DNA of 22,708 bases from Planctomycetota bacterium (GCA_023417885.1 JAEZED010000015.1:1-22708), one strand, 5' to 3'; counted from the first letter of the stretch, positions 1 through 8,477 are shown. A program made the numbers and translations. The notes: generated by a model not told the origin, from the letters alone.

Positions 1-96
1 ACGCCGCGCCCGCTGGCCCGTCACGGCGGGGATCCGCAGGTGATCGGCAAGGCCCTGCCGCGCCCCGGCGCCGCGGGTGGGAGCCGCGTCGCCCCG

Positions 97-969
97 ATGA
101 ACAAGCACGTCTGCCCGTTCTGCGGCACGAAGCGCGAGGACCCGCTGGGCGAGTGCCCCGCCTGTGGCCTGCCGGACAACGAGGAGACGCGTGGCGCGAC
201 CGTGGCGCGAGTCGGCCCCTGGTTTGTCCTCCAGGCGCGCAACCCCAGCGCGCCGGGCATGCGATTCAGCGTGCTGCGCGAGCTCGTCCGGAACGGGCAG
301 ATCTCCGCCGGCAGCATCGTGCGCGGCCCCGCGACGCACCAGCTCTGGACTTACGCCGCCCGCGTCCGCGGACTGGCGCACATCTTCGGCGTCTGCTGGA
401 GCTGCAACCGGCGCCTGCCCAACCCGCAGCCGGGCGAGGAGCCGGACGACTTCTGCGTCTACTGCGGCGCCATGCAGACGGCGCCCACCAACCCCGACCA
501 GCAGCTCGAGGCGCTGGGCACGAGCGAGACGATCGGCACCGGGCTCTCGAACATGGCGGGCCAGGTCGCCCAACTCCGCCCCGGCGGCGGGCACCGCAGG
601 CCGCAACTGGAAAGCGGCAGCAACGCCAGGAACGCGGCGCAGGTGCAGTTCCGCGAGACGGCGGCGCCGACCGGGCACCTGGCGCGCCGGCCGCACATGC
701 CGCGCCCGCTCCCGCCCGCCCCGCGCGACGGGGGGGACGCGCTGCTGACGACGCGTGAGCTTGCGACGGCGTTCAACCTCGACCGCAAGCGCGGGGTCGC
801 GGACACGCTGGGGAAGGTGCCCTGGCTGAAGCTGCTGGTGGCGATCTTCGTGGTCGCGGTGGCAATCTTCGGCGTGTGGCTCGCCTCGCGCGTGCTGTGG
901 GAGCCGGTGAGCGAGGGGCTGGGCATCGAGTCCACCCCGCCCGCGGCGACGTCGGACGACGCGCCCTGA
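97..969 (+). CDS. Zinc-ribbon / GYF_2-like membrane-anchored protein
   Basis: Function is unknown. From the ATG at 97 the protein has 290 residues. It opens with a zinc ribbon (CPFCG, then CPACG). A stretch of about 60 residues starting GPWFVLQ follows and resembles a GYF_2 domain, with a conserved-looking 'RNGQISAGSIVRGP' segment. A second Cys pair set (CWSCNR, CVYCG) comes next, so the GYF-like part lies between two metal-binding knuckles. A long low-complexity Pro/Arg/Gly linker then leads to one transmembrane helix near the C-terminus (WLKLLVAIFVVAVAIFGVWL) and a short acidic tail. This predicts a cytosolic adaptor or sensor anchored by its tail. The frame is open to the left edge, with a GTG at 40 that would add 19 residues. 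I chose ATG 97 because the zinc ribbon begins right there, but a longer N-terminus is possible. It converges on dnaE with a 25-bp gap. Confidence 0.75.
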   Translation: MNKHVCPFCGTKREDPLGECPACGLPDNEETRGATVARVGPWFVLQARNPSAPGMRFSVLRELVRNGQISAGSIVRGPATHQLWTYAARVRGLAHIFGVCWSCNRRLPNPQPGEEPDDFCVYCGAMQTAPTNPDQQLEALGTSETIGTGLSNMAGQVAQLRPGGGHRRPQLESGSNARNAAQVQFRETAAPTGHLARRPHMPRPLPPAPRDGGDALLTTRELATAFNLDRKRGVADTLGKVPWLKLLVAIFVVAVAIFGVWLASRVLWEPVSEGLGIESTPPAATSDDAP

Positions 970-994
970 CCCGGGCCGCTTCCGCCGCTGGTAG

Positions 995-3900
995 CTACTC
1001 GTCCTCTTCCGGATCGATTGCGTCGCTGATGCCGGCGTCGTCCACGGCGACGGCGGTCTCCTCTTCGGCGCGTTCGGCGGCGAAGAGCTTCTGCTGCTCG
1101 AGGCGGCGCAGGCGCTTCAGGCCGTCGCCGATCAGGTCGACGCTGCCGCTGCCGAGCACCTGCTCGACATCGCCGACGAAGTCGCGGCTGGGGCGCACGC
1201 GAAGCTCCGGCGCGAAGCGCAGCGTGATCTTCCTGCCAGTTGACGACGATTGGCCGTCGATCTCACCGTTTCCGCCGGCGCAGTCGCCAGCGCTGGTGAC
1301 GAGCTGCGCGTAGACATCGCAGCCGCCCTTGTGCTTCTTCAGCACGGGCTTGAGGGAGACGAGCATTTCCGGCGTGTGGCGCTCCCGGTCGAGGTTGAGC
1401 TTCACGACCGTCGTCAGCTTCATCGGCGCCTCGTCGATGGGGAGGATGTCCGTCACCATCAGGCACGGCGTCTCGCGGCGCTTGTCGACCCGGGCGCGCA
1501 CGAAGACGATGTTCTCGTTGCGGATGACGCCCGGGTAGCGCTGCTCGATCTCCGAGTAGGTCTCGGCGAAGCACATCCCCTCGATCTTCCCGTCGAGATC
1601 CTCGAACTCCACGATCGCCCATTTCTGGCCCGCGCTGCGCCCGCTCTTGGCCACCTTCGGCCGCACGACCGAGATCATCGCGCCGATGACGACCTCCGTC
1701 CCCTCCGTGGCGTTCATCGCCTCGCGCGTGGTGGCGGTGGTGTAGCGGTCGATGACGGCCTGGTGCTCAGTGAGCGGGTGGCTCGAGAGATAGAAGCCCA
1801 GCAGTTCCTTCTCGAACTTCAGCAGCTCGCTCGCCTGGAACTCCGGGATCTTCGGCAGAGCGTCCGCCCCCGCCGAGGCCGCGGAGCCCGCCGATTCCTC
1901 GGGAACGCCGAACAGCGCCGCCTGTCCGGTGCGCTTGTCCTCCTGGGCGCGCTGGCCAACCTCGAAGGCGCGATCCAGCGCCGCCAGGGCGGGCGCGCGC
2001 TCGGGGTGCATGCTCCCGAACGCGCCGCATCGGACGAGTGCGTCGATCGTGGAGCGCTGGACGCTGCGCGTGTCCACGCGCTCGCAGAAGTCGAAGAGAC
2101 TGGCAAAGGGGCCGTGCGCCTCGCGCTCGGCGATGATCGTCTCGACCGCCTTCTCCCCCACCCCGCGCACGGCGGTGAGGCCGAAGCGGATGACGCCCGT
2201 GGCAGAAGGGCACGGAGGCACGAGCGGAGGCTTCGCTTCCGCTGCGGCACGGCGGCGCGAAGGATCGGATCCGGAATCGCTGCGCCTCGAAGCCTTCGCC
2301 TGCTTCCGGCCCCCTTCGTGCCTGCGTGACTTCGTGCCTTCCTGCCTGGCCTCCTGATACACCGGCGTGAAATCCGTTCCGCTGGCGCTGACGTCCGGCG
2401 GGAGCACCTGGATGCCGCGTCCGCCGCCGGCCTCCTCCGGCAGCTTCACGCTCCGGCATTCGTCGATGTATTCAACGACCTTCTCGGTGTTGCCCGACTC
2501 GAAGGTCAGCAGCGCCGCCATGTACTCGACGGGGTGATACGTCTTCATGTAGGCCGTCTGGTAGGCGACCATCGCGTATCGCGTGCTGTGGCTCTTGTTG
2601 AAGCCGTATCCGCCGAACTTCAGGATCAGGTCGAAGATCTCGCGCGCCTTCTCCTTCGAAAGGCCGCGCGACTGCGCGCCTTCCATGAACTGCGGCTTGA
2701 ACTTCTCGATGATGTCCGCCTTCTTCTTGCTGATCGCCTTGATCAGCTTGTAGGCGTTGGCCAGCTCGATCCCGCCGAGCCGGTTGAAGATCTGCATCAC
2801 CTGCTCCTGGTAGACCATGATGCCGTACGTCTCGGCCAGCACCTCGTCCATCAGCGGGTGAACCTGCGGCACCGGCTCGCGCCCGTGCTTGCGGTTGCAG
2901 TAGTCCGGGATCAGCTCCATCGGCCCGGGCCGGTAGAGCGCGTTGGCGGCGATCAGGTCCTCCAGCCGGTCCGGCTTCATCTTCATCAGCAGGTCCTGCA
3001 TCCCGCCGGACTCGAACTGGAACACGCCCCGCGTCTCGCCGCGCCGGAACAGGTCGAACACCGCCTGGTCGTCGAAGCCCAGCGCCTCCAGGTCGATCTC
3101 GAGCCCCTTGGTCTCCTTGACGAGATCGACGGAGCGCTGGAGCGTCGTGAGCGTCCGCAGGCCCAGGAAGTCCATCTTCAGCAGGCCGCACTTGTCGACC
3201 ACCGGCCCCTCGAACTGCGTGAGCGTGTTGCCGTCCTTGTCGACATACAGCGGCACCAGCTCCTCCAGCGGCTGGTCGGCGATGACCACGCCCGCGGCGT
3301 GACACCCGGCGTTGCGGCAAAGCCCTTCGAGGCGCTTGGCGATGTCGATCACCTGCTGCACCTGCGCGTCGTGGTTGTAGAGGTCCTTCAGGTCCGGCAC
3401 CTTCGCGACGGCGTCGGCCAGCTTCACGCCGGGAACGCCCGGGATGAGCTTCGTGATCCGATCCACCTCAGAGAGGGGCAGGTTCATCACGCGCCCCACG
3501 TCACGCACCGCCGCCTTCGCGGCGAGCGTGCCGAAGGTGATGATTTGGGCGACGTGGCCATACTTGCGGCGGACGTAGTCGATGATCTTCGGCCGGCCGA
3601 GCATGCAGATGTCGATGTCGATATCCGGCATCTCGTTGCGGCTGGGATCCATGAACCGCTCGAAGAGCAGGCCGAAGCGGATCGGGTCGACGTTGCAGAG
3701 GCCCAGCAGGTAGCCGACCATCGTTCCGACGCCCGAGCCGCGGGCGCCGACCGGGATGCCGTTCTCGCGCGCGTAGTTGCAGAAGTCCCAGACGATCAGG
3801 AAGTAGGAGCAGAACCCCTTGCCCGCGATGACGCTGATCTCCTTCTCCAGCCGCTCGCGAATCTCCGGCGACACGTCCGTCGTGCCGTAGCGCCACTTCA

Positions 3901-4885
3901 GCCCCTCCTCGCAGAGATGGCGCAGGTAGGCCTCGTCCTGCGTGGCCCGGGCATCCTGCCCGTTCTGCTGTCCTTCATCCGGAACGGGCAGGCTGCCCGG
4001 GCCGCGAAAGTCCGCCGGCACCTGGTAGACCGGTGCGTACTTCTTCGAGAAGTCCAGCTCCAGGTCGCACATCGCGGCGATGCGGCTGGTGTTGTCGTAG
4101 GCCTCGGGCCAGGCGGCGAGCCCCTCGCGCATCTCCTCGGGGCTCTTGAGGTAGAGCGCTCGGGGATAGATCAGCCGGTTCTCGTCGGTCTGCAGCTTGC
4201 CCATGCTGATGCAGCAGAGGCAGTCGTGGGCGAAGTGATCGTCCTTCTCCAGGAAGTGGACGTCATTGGTGCCCACAAGTCCGACACCGAGCTTCGAAGC
4301 CAGCTCCGCAAGCTCCGGGTTCACCTCGTCCTGCTCGCGGATGCCGTTGTTCTGAACCTCGATGAAGAAGCGATCCGGCCCGAAGATGTCCAGGTAGAGC
4401 TCCGCCACCTCCTTCGCGACCTTGGTGTTGCGCTTCATGAGCGCGTCGCACACCTCCCCGCCCAGGCAGGCGCTGGTGGCGATCAGGCCTTCGGAATACT
4501 GCCGCAGGATCTCCTTGTCGATGCGCGGCTTGTAGTAGAAGCCTTCCTTGTAGCTGAGGCTGCTGAGCTTCAGCAGGTTCCGGTAGCCGGTAATGTTCTG
4601 CGCCAGCAGGAGCAGGTGGAAGGCCCCCTCCCCCATCTTCAGGCTCTTGTCCCGACGGTCGGTGGGGGACATGTACGCTTCGATGCCCACCAGCGGCTTG
4701 ATCCCCGCCTCCCTGCACTCCGTGTAGAACTCCACCGCTCCGAACATCGCCCCGTGGTCGGTGATCGCCACCGCCTCCATCCCCATTTCCTTCGTGCGGC
4801 GGACGATGTCCTTCACCCGGCACGCTCCATCGAGCATGGAGTAGTGGGTGTGGACGTGAAGGTGTGCGAACGGGCCGGTGGGCAT
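995..4885 (-). CDS. dnaE: DNA polymerase III subunit alpha
   Basis: Replicative DNA polymerase catalytic subunit (C family), 1296 residues against about 1160 in E. coli. The N-terminal PHP domain begins HLHVHTHYSMLDG. The palm carries PDIDID near residue 420 (catalytic Asp about 421 and 423) and the third Asp in MDFLGL near 572; GCHAAGVVIAD is also typical. A helix-hairpin-helix (GVGEKA, about 905), the beta-clamp motif QAALF (about 988-992) and an OB fold (EVVIGAMISVVRPK) follow. The C-terminus is a charged tail. The extra length comes mainly from two palindromic repeats read in frame: residues about 295-314 and about 847-895. Both lie in what should be surface loops, so the enzyme is probably active. 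No Shine-Dalgarno precedes the ATG; a perfect TATAAT sits 7 nt upstream, suggesting a leaderless mRNA. The gene diverges from polX. Confidence 0.97.
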   Translation of the reverse strand: MPTGPFAHLHVHTHYSMLDGACRVKDIVRRTKEMGMEAVAITDHGAMFGAVEFYTECREAGIKPLVGIEAYMSPTDRRDKSLKMGEGAFHLLLLAQNITGYRNLLKLSSLSYKEGFYYKPRIDKEILRQYSEGLIATSACLGGEVCDALMKRNTKVAKEVAELYLDIFGPDRFFIEVQNNGIREQDEVNPELAELASKLGVGLVGTNDVHFLEKDDHFAHDCLCCISMGKLQTDENRLIYPRALYLKSPEEMREGLAAWPEAYDNTSRIAAMCDLELDFSKKYAPVYQVPADFRGPGSLPVPDEGQQNGQDARATQDEAYLRHLCEEGLKWRYGTTDVSPEIRERLEKEISVIAGKGFCSYFLIVWDFCNYARENGIPVGARGSGVGTMVGYLLGLCNVDPIRFGLLFERFMDPSRNEMPDIDIDICMLGRPKIIDYVRRKYGHVAQIITFGTLAAKAAVRDVGRVMNLPLSEVDRITKLIPGVPGVKLADAVAKVPDLKDLYNHDAQVQQVIDIAKRLEGLCRNAGCHAAGVVIADQPLEELVPLYVDKDGNTLTQFEGPVVDKCGLLKMDFLGLRTLTTLQRSVDLVKETKGLEIDLEALGFDDQAVFDLFRRGETRGVFQFESGGMQDLLMKMKPDRLEDLIAANALYRPGPMELIPDYCNRKHGREPVPQVHPLMDEVLAETYGIMVYQEQVMQIFNRLGGIELANAYKLIKAISKKKADIIEKFKPQFMEGAQSRGLSKEKAREIFDLILKFGGYGFNKSHSTRYAMVAYQTAYMKTYHPVEYMAALLTFESGNTEKVVEYIDECRSVKLPEEAGGGRGIQVLPPDVSASGTDFTPVYQEARQEGTKSRRHEGGRKQAKASRRSDSGSDPSRRRAAAEAKPPLVPPCPSATGVIRFGLTAVRGVGEKAVETIIAEREAHGPFASLFDFCERVDTRSVQRSTIDALVRCGAFGSMHPERAPALAALDRAFEVGQRAQEDKRTGQAALFGVPEESAGSAASAGADALPKIPEFQASELLKFEKELLGFYLSSHPLTEHQAVIDRYTTATTREAMNATEGTEVVIGAMISVVRPKVAKSGRSAGQKWAIVEFEDLDGKIEGMCFAETYSEIEQRYPGVIRNENIVFVRARVDKRRETPCLMVTDILPIDEAPMKLTTVVKLNLDRERHTPEMLVSLKPVLKKHKGGCDVYAQLVTSAGDCAGGNGEIDGQSSSTGRKITLRFAPELRVRPSRDFVGDVEQVLGSGSVDLIGDGLKRLRRLEQQKLFAAERAEEETAVAVDDAGISDAIDPEEDE
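2201..2346. repeat. Palindromic repeat element inserted in frame in dnaE (element B)
   Basis: The left arm at 2201-2224 begins ggcagaagggcacggagg. The right arm at 2315-2346, read on the minus strand, begins ggcaggaaggcacgaagtca. The two pair imperfectly and are built of reiterated gaaggcacgaag-like modules. An inner 8-bp inverted repeat (aggcttcg at 2228-2235, cgaagcct at 2288-2295) lies inside. It encodes about 49 very basic residues (TKSRRHEGGRKQAK and onward). They separate the 'DFTP' strand from 'IRFGLTAVRGVGEKA', two segments that are joined by a short turn in ordinary DnaE proteins. The reading frame is preserved. Confidence 0.75.
3944..4003. repeat. 60-bp near-perfect palindrome inserted in frame in dnaE (element A)
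   Basis: Two 22-bp arms (3944-3965 and 3982-4003) are reverse complements with one mismatch, around a 16-bp loop. The total is 60 bp, exactly 20 codons. It encodes a stretch containing GQQNGQDARAT near residues 295-314, just before the conserved 'YLRHLCEEGL'. The left part, gtggcccgggcatcctgcc from 3942, belongs to the same repeat family as copies at 13839-13856 and 13925-13944. Confidence 0.85.
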
Positions 4886-4892
4886 GACGCCG

Positions 4893-4898
4893 ATTATA
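4893..4898 (-). promoter_or_regulatory. -10 element of dnaE (TATAAT), possibly leaderless
   Basis: TATAAT on the minus strand ends 7 nt before the dnaE ATG at 4885. A transcript starting the usual 6-7 nt downstream would begin at or next to the start codon. No convincing TTGACA-like -35 is visible at 17 bp. Confidence 0.5.
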
Positions 4899-4960
4899 CG
4901 AACAGTTGCCGTACCTTCGCGGCGGTTTCTGCCGGCGACACCCTATCCACAGCAGAGCCA

Positions 4961-5087
4961 GAGATCGCGAAGTCGCGAAGGCGCAAAGAGGGCGCAAGGA
5001 GCAGAAGGAGAGAGGCCATCGGTGCCAGAGGGGCTCCCCCGCCCACCGCTTTGGTTTCTCTTCGCGCCTTTGCGCCTTCGCGATCTC
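4961..5087. repeat. Long intergenic hairpin repeat between dnaE and polX
   Basis: The left arm begins gagatcgcgaagtcgcgaag at 4961. The right arm ends at 5087, and its reverse complement begins gagatcgcgaaggcgcaaag. The arms share modules of the form gcgaag/gcgcaaag, so they can pair in more than one register. The loop, about 5000-5050, is unlike either arm. The architecture (arms of short reiterated 'cgaagg' modules, unrelated loop) matches element B in dnaE. It fills most of the divergent dnaE-polX gap. Confidence 0.75.
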
Positions 5088-5108
5088 CGGCGACCGAGCG
5101 ACACGAGC

Positions 5109-5114
5109 TAGCAT
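5109..5114 (+). promoter_or_regulatory. -10-like TAGCAT immediately upstream of polX
   Basis: TAGCAT is followed by six bases and then the polX ATG at 5121. The same hexamer at the same distance precedes the cupin gene (10702-10707). No Shine-Dalgarno is present, so a leaderless transcript is likely. No clear -35. Confidence 0.4.
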
Positions 5115-5120
5115 GCCCGC

Positions 5121-6917
5121 ATGGCCGCCAGCGCTGACAACAAGGCCCTTGCCCGTCTCTTCTCGCGCATGTCGCGCATCCTCGATCTCAAGGGGGAGAA
5201 CCCCTTCAAAGCGATCGCCTTCTTCAAGGTCAAGGACGTGCTGGAGAACATGCCACAGGACATCCGCGGCATCCACCGCGAGGGCGGGCGCAAGGCTGTC
5301 GAGAAGATCAACGGCATCGGCGGATCCAGCGCCAAGATCATCTGCGACTGGCTCGAAACCGGCGCCAGCCCCGACTACGACGAACTGACCACCAGCGTCC
5401 CCGAGGGGCTCGTCGACATGCTCGGCGTCCCCGGCCTTGGGCCCAAGACCGTCCGCATGCTCTGGCAGGAGCGGAACATCACCACGATCGACCAGCTTTC
5501 GGCCACCATTGCCGACGGCACGCTCGACGGGCTCCGCGGCATTGGGAAGAAGAAGATCGAGCAGATCCAGCAGGGAATCGCGGCGCGCGAGGTCTCCAGC
5601 CAGCGCCGGACGCTCGGCCACGCCGTCCGCGCCGCCGCCGACATCCAGCAGCAGCTCGCCGAGCTCAACGGCGTGGACAAGGTGCAGCTCTGCGGCTCCG
5701 TCCGGCGCTGCCGCGAGACGATCGGCGACCTCGATTTCGTCGTCACGACGAAGAAGGGGACGGCCGCGCCGGCGGTACTGGAGCAGTTCAGCCAGTTTCC
5801 GCAGTTCGATCGTGTGCTGGGCCTCGGCGACACCAAGTGCAGCGCCGTCACGCACGAGGGGCTCCAGGTGGATTGCCGCGTCGTCCCCCCCGCCAGCTTC
5901 GGCGCCGCCGTGATGTACTTCACCGGCAGCAAGCAGCACAACATCCGCCTCCGTTCGATCGCGCAGAACAAGGGGCACACGCTCAACGAGTGGGGCCTCT
6001 ACGAGGCCAAGGCGTTCGACGCCGCCGTCCGCAAGCCGGGGGAAGTCCCGACGGTGAAGCCCGTCGCCGGCGCCACCGAGGAGGAGATCTACAAGTGGTT
6101 CGGCATGGAGTACATCCCCCCGGAGCTGCGCGAGGACCAGGGGGAAATCGAAGCGGCGATGAAAGGAGAATTGCCGAAGCTCGTCACCCTCGCCGACTAC
6201 CGCGGCGACCTGCACACCCACTCCAGCGCCAGCGACGGCATCGCCAGCATCGAGGAGATGGCGGAGGCGGCCAAGGCGCTCGGCTACAAGTTCCTGGCCA
6301 TCACCGACCACTCCAAGACGCAGACGCAGGCCAGCGGGCTGGACGAGCAGCGGCTGATGAAGCACATCGAGGCGATCCGAACCGCAAACGAGCGGATCAG
6401 CGGAATCGAGATCCTGGCGGGGAGCGAGGTGGACATCCTCGCCGACGGCCGGCTCGACTACGACGACGCCGTGCTGGCGGAGCTGGACTGGGTCGTCGCC
6501 AGCCCGCACGTCGCGCTGCGGCAGGAGCCGGACAAGGCGACGGCGCGCATCCTGCGGGCGATCGAGAACCGGTACGTAAACGTGATCGGCCACCCGACCG
6601 GCCGCATCGTCAACGGGCGTCCCGGCCTGCCGCTGGATTTCCCAGCGATCTTCAAGGCCGCCGCCGAGACGGGCACGGCGCTGGAGATCAACGCCAACTA
6701 CGCACGCCTGGACCTGGCGGACGTGCACGCCCGCGGCGCCATCGAGGCGGGCTGCCTCCTGGCAGTCAACACCGACGCGCATTCCACGGTCGAGCTCTCC
6801 GCCCAGCTTGCGGGCGGAATGGGCGTCGCCCGGCGCGCCTGGACGACGAAGAAGGACATCGTCAACTGCATGACCGTCGCCCAGCTCCGCAAGTTCGCGG
6901 CGCAAAAGCGCAAGTGA
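5121..6917 (+). CDS. polX: DNA polymerase X family protein with PHP domain
   Basis: Repair polymerase of the bacterial PolX type, 598 residues, close to the usual length of about 570-590. The N-terminal 8-kDa-like and helix-hairpin-helix segments (GIGGSSAKII, VPGLGPKTVRML, GIGKKKIEQI) bind DNA. The nucleotidyltransferase palm shows GSVRR near 192 with GDLD (Asp 203 and 205) and VDCRVV (Asp about 251) as the metal triad. The C-terminal PHP phosphoesterase shows GDLHTHSSASDG (His about 365 and 367), AITDHSK, and NTDAHS near the end. The family does short gap filling in base-excision repair, with 3'-5' exonuclease and AP-site processing by the PHP part. All listed metal ligands are present. The gene diverges from dnaE across a hairpin repeat and converges on alr. 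Confidence 0.95.
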   Translation: MAASADNKALARLFSRMSRILDLKGENPFKAIAFFKVKDVLENMPQDIRGIHREGGRKAVEKINGIGGSSAKIICDWLETGASPDYDELTTSVPEGLVDMLGVPGLGPKTVRMLWQERNITTIDQLSATIADGTLDGLRGIGKKKIEQIQQGIAAREVSSQRRTLGHAVRAAADIQQQLAELNGVDKVQLCGSVRRCRETIGDLDFVVTTKKGTAAPAVLEQFSQFPQFDRVLGLGDTKCSAVTHEGLQVDCRVVPPASFGAAVMYFTGSKQHNIRLRSIAQNKGHTLNEWGLYEAKAFDAAVRKPGEVPTVKPVAGATEEEIYKWFGMEYIPPELREDQGEIEAAMKGELPKLVTLADYRGDLHTHSSASDGIASIEEMAEAAKALGYKFLAITDHSKTQTQASGLDEQRLMKHIEAIRTANERISGIEILAGSEVDILADGRLDYDDAVLAELDWVVASPHVALRQEPDKATARILRAIENRYVNVIGHPTGRIVNGRPGLPLDFPAIFKAAAETGTALEINANYARLDLADVHARGAIEAGCLLAVNTDAHSTVELSAQLAGGMGVARRAWTTKKDIVNCMTVAQLRKFAAQKRK

Positions 6918-6957
6918 ACGCGAGAGCGCCGGCAGGCAGCGGCGGGCGTCGGGCTCG

Positions 6958-8211
6958 TCAGTTGGCGGCGGTCATCTCGGCGTCGGTCGGATTGGCGCCG
7001 ACGCGGATGATGCGGGGGCCGATGTTGCAGAGGATCTCGTACGGGATGGTCCCGGTCTGCTGCGCCAGCGCGTATGCGCTGCACGGGCTGGTCGGGTCGT
7101 CGTCGAGGAGCACGACCTCGTCGCCCGGGTGGGCCCAGGGGGCGTCGGTGAGGTCGATCGTCAGGTAGTCCATGCTCACGCGCCCGACCACCGGGCAGAA
7201 GGCATCGCGCGGGGCCACGCCATCGACCGTCGCGGGGGCCGGCAGGCGCACCACGCCCCGGTTCGAGAGGGAACGCGGATAGCCATCGGCGTAGCCGACC
7301 GGCACGAGGCCCAGCCGCGTCGGCTTGCCTGCACGCCACGTGCGGTTGTAGCCCACCGTGCTTCCCGAGGCGGCATCGCGCAGGCTCAGGAGCGGCGCCG
7401 TCCACTTCGCCACCGGCCGCAGCGGGCGATCGACGCTCGGACGCCCCGTCGGGTCCAGCCCGTAGAGCGACAGGCCCGGGCGCACCATGTCGAGCGTGTC
7501 GTCCTCGCAGAAGAACGTCCCCCCGCTGTTGCCGGCATGCTTGATGATGCCCGGCGGGAGGTAGGGGAGCAGCGGGTCGACCGTCTCGTGGAACATGCGC
7601 AGCTGTTCGTCGCTGTACGGCTCCTCGCCCGCTTCGGCGTCGGTGAAGTGCGTGCCGATGGCCCGCAGCGAGAGGCTCGGCCGCGCCAGCACGGAGGCGA
7701 TCACCTTGCGGAACTGCGCGACGTCGCACCCCTCGCGCATCATCCCCGTGTCCAGCATCACCTGGACATTCGCGCGCACGCCCAGCCGCTCCGCCAGGCG
7801 CGACACGTCGTCCACGGCGGCGGTGCTGATCAGCGAGAGGATCACGCCGCGGCGGAGGGCGTCCTCCAGCTCGGCGCGGTTGTCGCCGAGGTAGACGCAC
7901 TCCACGGGGCGGAGCACGAAGATGGGCACGTCGATGTCCGGCAGCGCGTCTGCCTCGGCGAGGCTGGCGACGGCGACGGCGTCGATCGCGGGCGCCGGCA
8001 TCTGCGGCGTGTAGAAGTTCGTGAGCACGTCCACGACGCCGCGCGCGCCGTGCCCGTAGGCGTCCGCCTTCACCACCGCACACACCCGCACGCCTTCGCC
8101 TGCGAAGGTGCGGATCTGCCGGAGGTTGAAGAGCAGGGCCCGCCGGTTGACGAGCAGCCTCGGCCGGCCGGCCGTCAGGCGCACAGTGTCCAATGCTGAG
8201 TGGCGCGGCAT
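6958..8211 (-). CDS. alr: Alanine racemase
   Basis: PLP-dependent interconversion of L- and D-alanine for peptidoglycan, 417 residues. The PLP lysine is in VVKADAYGHG (about Lys48), the second catalytic base in PVGYADGYPR, and the C-terminal beta domain shows VGRVSMDYLTIDLT and TIPYEILCNIGPR. The position that holds a carbamylated lysine in many family members (lysine just before DTGM) appears to be Met here (VMLDTGM). About 20 residues precede the barrel. A later start is possible but no other Met is near; no Shine-Dalgarno is seen. A TATAGT -10-like hexamer at 8284-8289 would give a leader of about 65-70 nt. The gene is monocistronic by spacing, 266 bp from the SDR gene. Confidence 0.93.
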   Translation of the reverse strand: MPRHSALDTVRLTAGRPRLLVNRRALLFNLRQIRTFAGEGVRVCAVVKADAYGHGARGVVDVLTNFYTPQMPAPAIDAVAVASLAEADALPDIDVPIFVLRPVECVYLGDNRAELEDALRRGVILSLISTAAVDDVSRLAERLGVRANVQVMLDTGMMREGCDVAQFRKVIASVLARPSLSLRAIGTHFTDAEAGEEPYSDEQLRMFHETVDPLLPYLPPGIIKHAGNSGGTFFCEDDTLDMVRPGLSLYGLDPTGRPSVDRPLRPVAKWTAPLLSLRDAASGSTVGYNRTWRAGKPTRLGLVPVGYADGYPRSLSNRGVVRLPAPATVDGVAPRDAFCPVVGRVSMDYLTIDLTDAPWAHPGDEVVLLDDDPTSPCSAYALAQQTGTIPYEILCNIGPRIIRVGANPTDAEMTAAN

Positions 8212-8283
8212 GCGGGGGCCAGTGGGGCGTGGCGGCGTCGCTTACGGCCGAGGCTTCCAAGCCGCCGGCACGGGTGTGGGCGA

Positions 8284-8289
8284 ACTATA
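8284..8289 (-). promoter_or_regulatory. Candidate -10 (TATAGT) for alr
   Basis: TATAGT lies on the minus strand in the gap 8212-8477, which otherwise holds nothing I can identify. The distance to the alr ATG is 72 bp. No good -35 was found, so confidence is low. Confidence 0.3.
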
Positions 8290-8477
8290 CAGCACGCCGG
8301 CCCCTCGCTCACGCGCCCATGCCCGTCATGCATGATCCGATAAGCGCGCCGCGTCGCCGATCGCTCAACCGGGCCGGATTCATCGGCACAAACCCACAGC
8401 CCGCGGCGACATCACTCCCGCTCCGGTGACGCGCAAAAGCTGCGCCTGTGGATCGACGGTGCATTCTCGGCGACGTC

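Noticed and set aside
2534..5137. Very long plus-strand open frame (867 codons) opposite dnaE
   Set aside because: It is a mirror of dnaE in a high-GC gene: composition is Leu/Val/Arg/His/Asp-biased with no domain, while dnaE on the other strand is unmistakable.
4263..6905. Long minus-strand open frame (880 codons) across dnaE and polX
   Set aside because: It overlaps two certain genes and the repeat between them, with no recognisable motif.
8336..8343. TCCGATAA on the plus strand, like a sigma-28 -10
   Set aside because: There is no TAAA-like -35 at the right distance and no plus-strand gene downstream.
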